From: Callaeas wilsoni
Lineage: Eukaryota > Chordata > Aves > Passeriformes > Callaeidae
Assembly (NCBI GenBank): GCA_013398955.1
Contig: VWPU01017647.1
Span: forward strand, 35,090-99,089
DNA length: 64,000 nucleotides
Direction: 5' to 3'
In this document: positions 61,251 to 64,000 of the stretch, piece by piece
How positions within the stretch are numbered: the first letter of the stretch is position 1
How the letters are laid out: each line of letters starts with the position of its first letter
The notes under the pieces: model-generated
Told to the model about the DNA's origin: nothing
Databases searched by the model: none
Seen by the model: only the letters and a program-made list of their open reading frames with translations
Translations under genes and position numbers: made by a program

Positions 61251-63743
61251 CTAATTAAAGAGAAAAAACCCACTATTATTTACCTCTGGACATAGAATCA
61301 AATATCAGAGGTAGCAATTTAACATTCACTGATACAAAAACTTAACTACTGCATTTTTAATAGTCTATTTCCAACCCGACTACACAAGGCAGAGTAAACA
61401 CATTAACAACCACAGAAATTAATCAAATTGTATGCTTCCACTCTTGACCTATTCTGAAACAGATTCACAACAGCACCCAGCTATTCTGAAGTGATGCTTT
61501 CTCCACAAGTAAACAGCATTTTATTGGCTCGCTCAGACACTCTGGCACTACAAGAGGTTATTGCCAGTACTTAGTGACTTATAAACCTGTCATGCACAGG
61601 TTTCTATCACCTGTACATGAAAACAGACAAGCTTCAAGTCTTAGATTTCCTGAGAGGCCACAAGGCATTTAGTGCTGCTAGTCAACATGTTATGTTGCTT
61701 TACACTCCATTGTAGCCCTGTTAATACACAGTCTTTTCACAAAATATCACGGGTATATTCCATTTTAACACATATTTTACATTCCTTATTCTCCAGCAAT
61801 CAGAGGTACATACCTTCCAAGCCAGTTAAATAATAACTTACAAAAGGTATCTTCTAACTCATAATAAAAGTTGTTAGTTTGGGTTTGTAATTGTTTATTT
61901 TTTAATTTCTGCAGAGTGCATGGCCCATAAAGCATTCATTAAGCTCAAGATGTAGTATGACAGAAATTCAGAGTGTTTCTGTTCTCCCCTACCACAATCA
62001 TTCCTAAAGTCTGTCTTTAAGTGTGAAGCAGCACTTCTAATACTTCTTCTACAAATTATACCTACCCTTCTTCAATCAAGCACCATCAAGGGACAGATGC
62101 AATTTATGAAGCAGATAATAGTGTTTTAAAAACAGTCCATGCAATTCTATTGTACTCCAGGCTTGTGTTATTTTTATAAGAAACCAGCAGACAACTGTGC
62201 TCAACACTCCAAAGAAGAGTAGATGAGAAGCTGCTGACCTTGTTTAATCACCTTTCAATTTGTCATGACTGGTCTGTAATAGTCACTTAGCCAAGGCACG
62301 GGAAGACACAACACTTAATATCTCAAACATACACAATTACTTCTAGGCCACATGCACAACAGTGATACAAAAAATCAAATGAAAACTCTGTGGACCAACA
62401 GAGAAACCAGCATCAACAAAATGCTCCTGTGAACAAAATTGAAACAAAACACGGTCAAAATAAATTTAGTTTCCAATTATTGCATCTAACAAAACCATTT
62501 GTTTTTGCAAGAGAGCACTAAAAACTATGGTAAAAAATTCCACAACTGAGTGAGAAAAGGTAAGGCACACAACTTGCAGGTAGTCATGAAATAAAATTAT
62601 ATAAAACTAAGATAATGGCTAGAAGCAAACTACATTACCAAGATACAGTAGCAAGCGTTAATACCAAATACTTCAGAGTTTGTTTTCTGGGTTTTTTTCA
62701 GAAGTTAAAAAGATTTTAGTTTGGGCTTCCATAACATTTTCAAGTTCCATCCTCACCTGGAGCGTAAATTAGTGTTACGACCTTCATCCAAAAAAATTCC
62801 AAACAAACAAATCCAGGGAGCACTAGAGAAATAGCCAAGGGTAAAATGATAATGCAAGTCTGGCAACACAGCCACGTTATCCTCCAACATGATCAAAAGA
62901 AACACAGCATTTTAAGTTAGAGAGGGCTGTCCAAAGGCTGACTGCCAAAACAACCCCAACAGTTTTTAAGAGCCTGCGTGTAGCCTGAAGTGATAAACTA
63001 CCGTCTGCAGAGGTCAGGCAGCTTTCATACCTGAAGCTGACAAAGACTTAATTAATGTTCCTGTAGCCTAAAGTAAAAATGTTAACATGTGCCACTGAGA
63101 GAAACACAGAATTTTGCTCCTAACCAAGATGTGTTAAAAAGTCCAAAAGAATTTCCTAAATCAAAGCAGATGAAAATTAAAATTATGAAAAAAATCTTAA
63201 CAGACATATGACTCCTGAAAAAAAAGAACAAAAAATCCATAGTACTACATAAGTCTGGTAATAAAGAAATTAAAACATTTGTCCTAGAAAAAAAAAAACT
63301 GTGAGAAAAAGCTTTTAGGAACAAACAATGCCAACACTCATGACCTGGACGTAACTTCTTTTTTAGCATTTACCTTGTTCTCATTTATGAAACCTTAGGG
63401 GCCTGTGAGCACTGTAAAGGAACAGGTTCTGTAGAACATGCTGTTCCTTTGAAGTGGAAGAGGCCACCCTATAGTTTCAGATAGTGTTTTTTATACTACG
63501 ATTAGATGTTCAGAACTCCGGAAAACAAGATAATGGGGATGTTTTGCTGTCAAAGAAAAATAAAGCAATAGTCAAGAAAATTATCAGTCTAGTAGACACT
63601 GATTTTTAAGCGTAATAATAACCCCGCACGTACTCACTTCCTGCAAGAAGTGGGAAGCAGATCTCCCCCGCTCCAGTTAAGCAATAACCTTGCATTACAT
63701 TGTGCTCTCCCTGCCTTGGAGAGCACCACCCTGCCTCCCTCAC
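61251..63743 (-). other. TGFBRAP1 intron 1
   Basis: AT-rich intron between the CpG-island exon and exon 2, about 2.5 kb if the donor at 63,744 is used. I see no repeat, exon or RNA gene inside it. The only notable runs are short A/T tracts such as the A-rich stretch near 63,285. Confidence 0.7.
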
Positions 63744-64000
63744 CTGCACGCACTCCTACACCCTGCGCGGCCTCTAATTAACCCGTGGATACGATTCTCC
63801 CGAGCCGAGGAGCCCCCGGGAGGACAGCGATGCGCTGCCCGTCCCCTCGCACACACCGCGCGCAGCCAGGCCCGCCACCGGCCGGCCCCGGTGCGCCCGC
63901 CTCCACCCGGCCGGACACGGAGCCGCTCCCGCCGCCCCCGCCCCAGCACCTGCCGGCGCACAGCGGGAGCCGGACCCGCCGCTCCGAGGCCTCGCGGTGC
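63640..64000 (-). promoter_or_regulatory. TGFBRAP1: CpG-island promoter and non-coding exon 1 region of TGFBRAP1
   Basis: From about 63,720 to the window edge the sequence turns abruptly GC-rich and CpG-dense (CGCGCGC, CCGGCCGG runs), 2.5 kb upstream of the exon bearing the start codon. Exon 1 must be non-coding and lie here. Two donor candidates read on the minus strand: GTGCAG|GTGAGG (exon end 63,744), close to consensus, and CCGGCAG|GTGCTGG (exon end 63,950). No TATA box is seen, as usual for a housekeeping CpG-island promoter. The island is cut by the window end, so the start site may lie outside. Confidence 0.75.

Noticed and set aside
1..64000. CRISPR arrays, tRNA or rRNA genes, bacterial operons, defence systems
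   Set aside because: None seen. The window is ordinary vertebrate genomic DNA.

Overview
The window is vertebrate nuclear DNA, almost certainly from a bird. One conserved multi-exon gene fills the right half. The repeats are CR1 LINE fragments, retroviral LTRs of types common in avian genomes, and simple repeats. No bacterial, CRISPR or operon-like features are present. A songbird is plausible from the LTR types, but the species cannot be fixed from sequence alone.

Right half (about 26.75-64.0 kb): a complete TGFBRAP1 gene (VPS3 orthologue, CORVET endosomal tethering subunit) on the minus strand. The promoter and non-coding exon 1 lie in a CpG island at 63.7-64.0 kb that runs off the window edge. 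Eleven coding exons (61,233 down to 31,941) join in phase at every junction with GT-AG borders and give 863 residues. A putative 5.2 kb 3' UTR follows, with several candidate poly(A) signals; the best distal one is at 26,776-26,781. Intron 2 holds a long degenerate CR1 in the gene's orientation, spanning ORF1 to the middle of the reverse transcriptase, with a small LTR fragment lying against it. The 3' UTR holds two antisense CR1 3' ends and a perfect 41-bp tandem duplication.

Left half (1-26.75 kb): downstream intergenic DNA with no gene I can recognise. It holds CR1 3' ends (about 0.86 and 2.95 kb), an LTR with AATAAA in its R region (about 5.47-5.86 kb), and three copies of one 450-480 bp LTR family (9,456-9,904 and 18,034-18,517 reversed; 19,889-20,338 forward, preceded by a polypurine tract). 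There is also an internally deleted LTR (24,294-24,469), a (CCTTT)27 tract and a GGAT tract. Two short GC-rich islets stand out: one has a strong CTCF-like core (2,606-2,619) and the other is CpG-dense (20.46-20.61 kb). Open frames here are short, mutually overlapping and resemble no family I know.

I found no sign of a novel multi-gene system. The best leads are the layered 3' UTR, the CR1/LTR composite in intron 2, the LTR family with shared octamer motifs, the CTCF-like islet, and the apparent absence of GPR45 next to TGFBRAP1.
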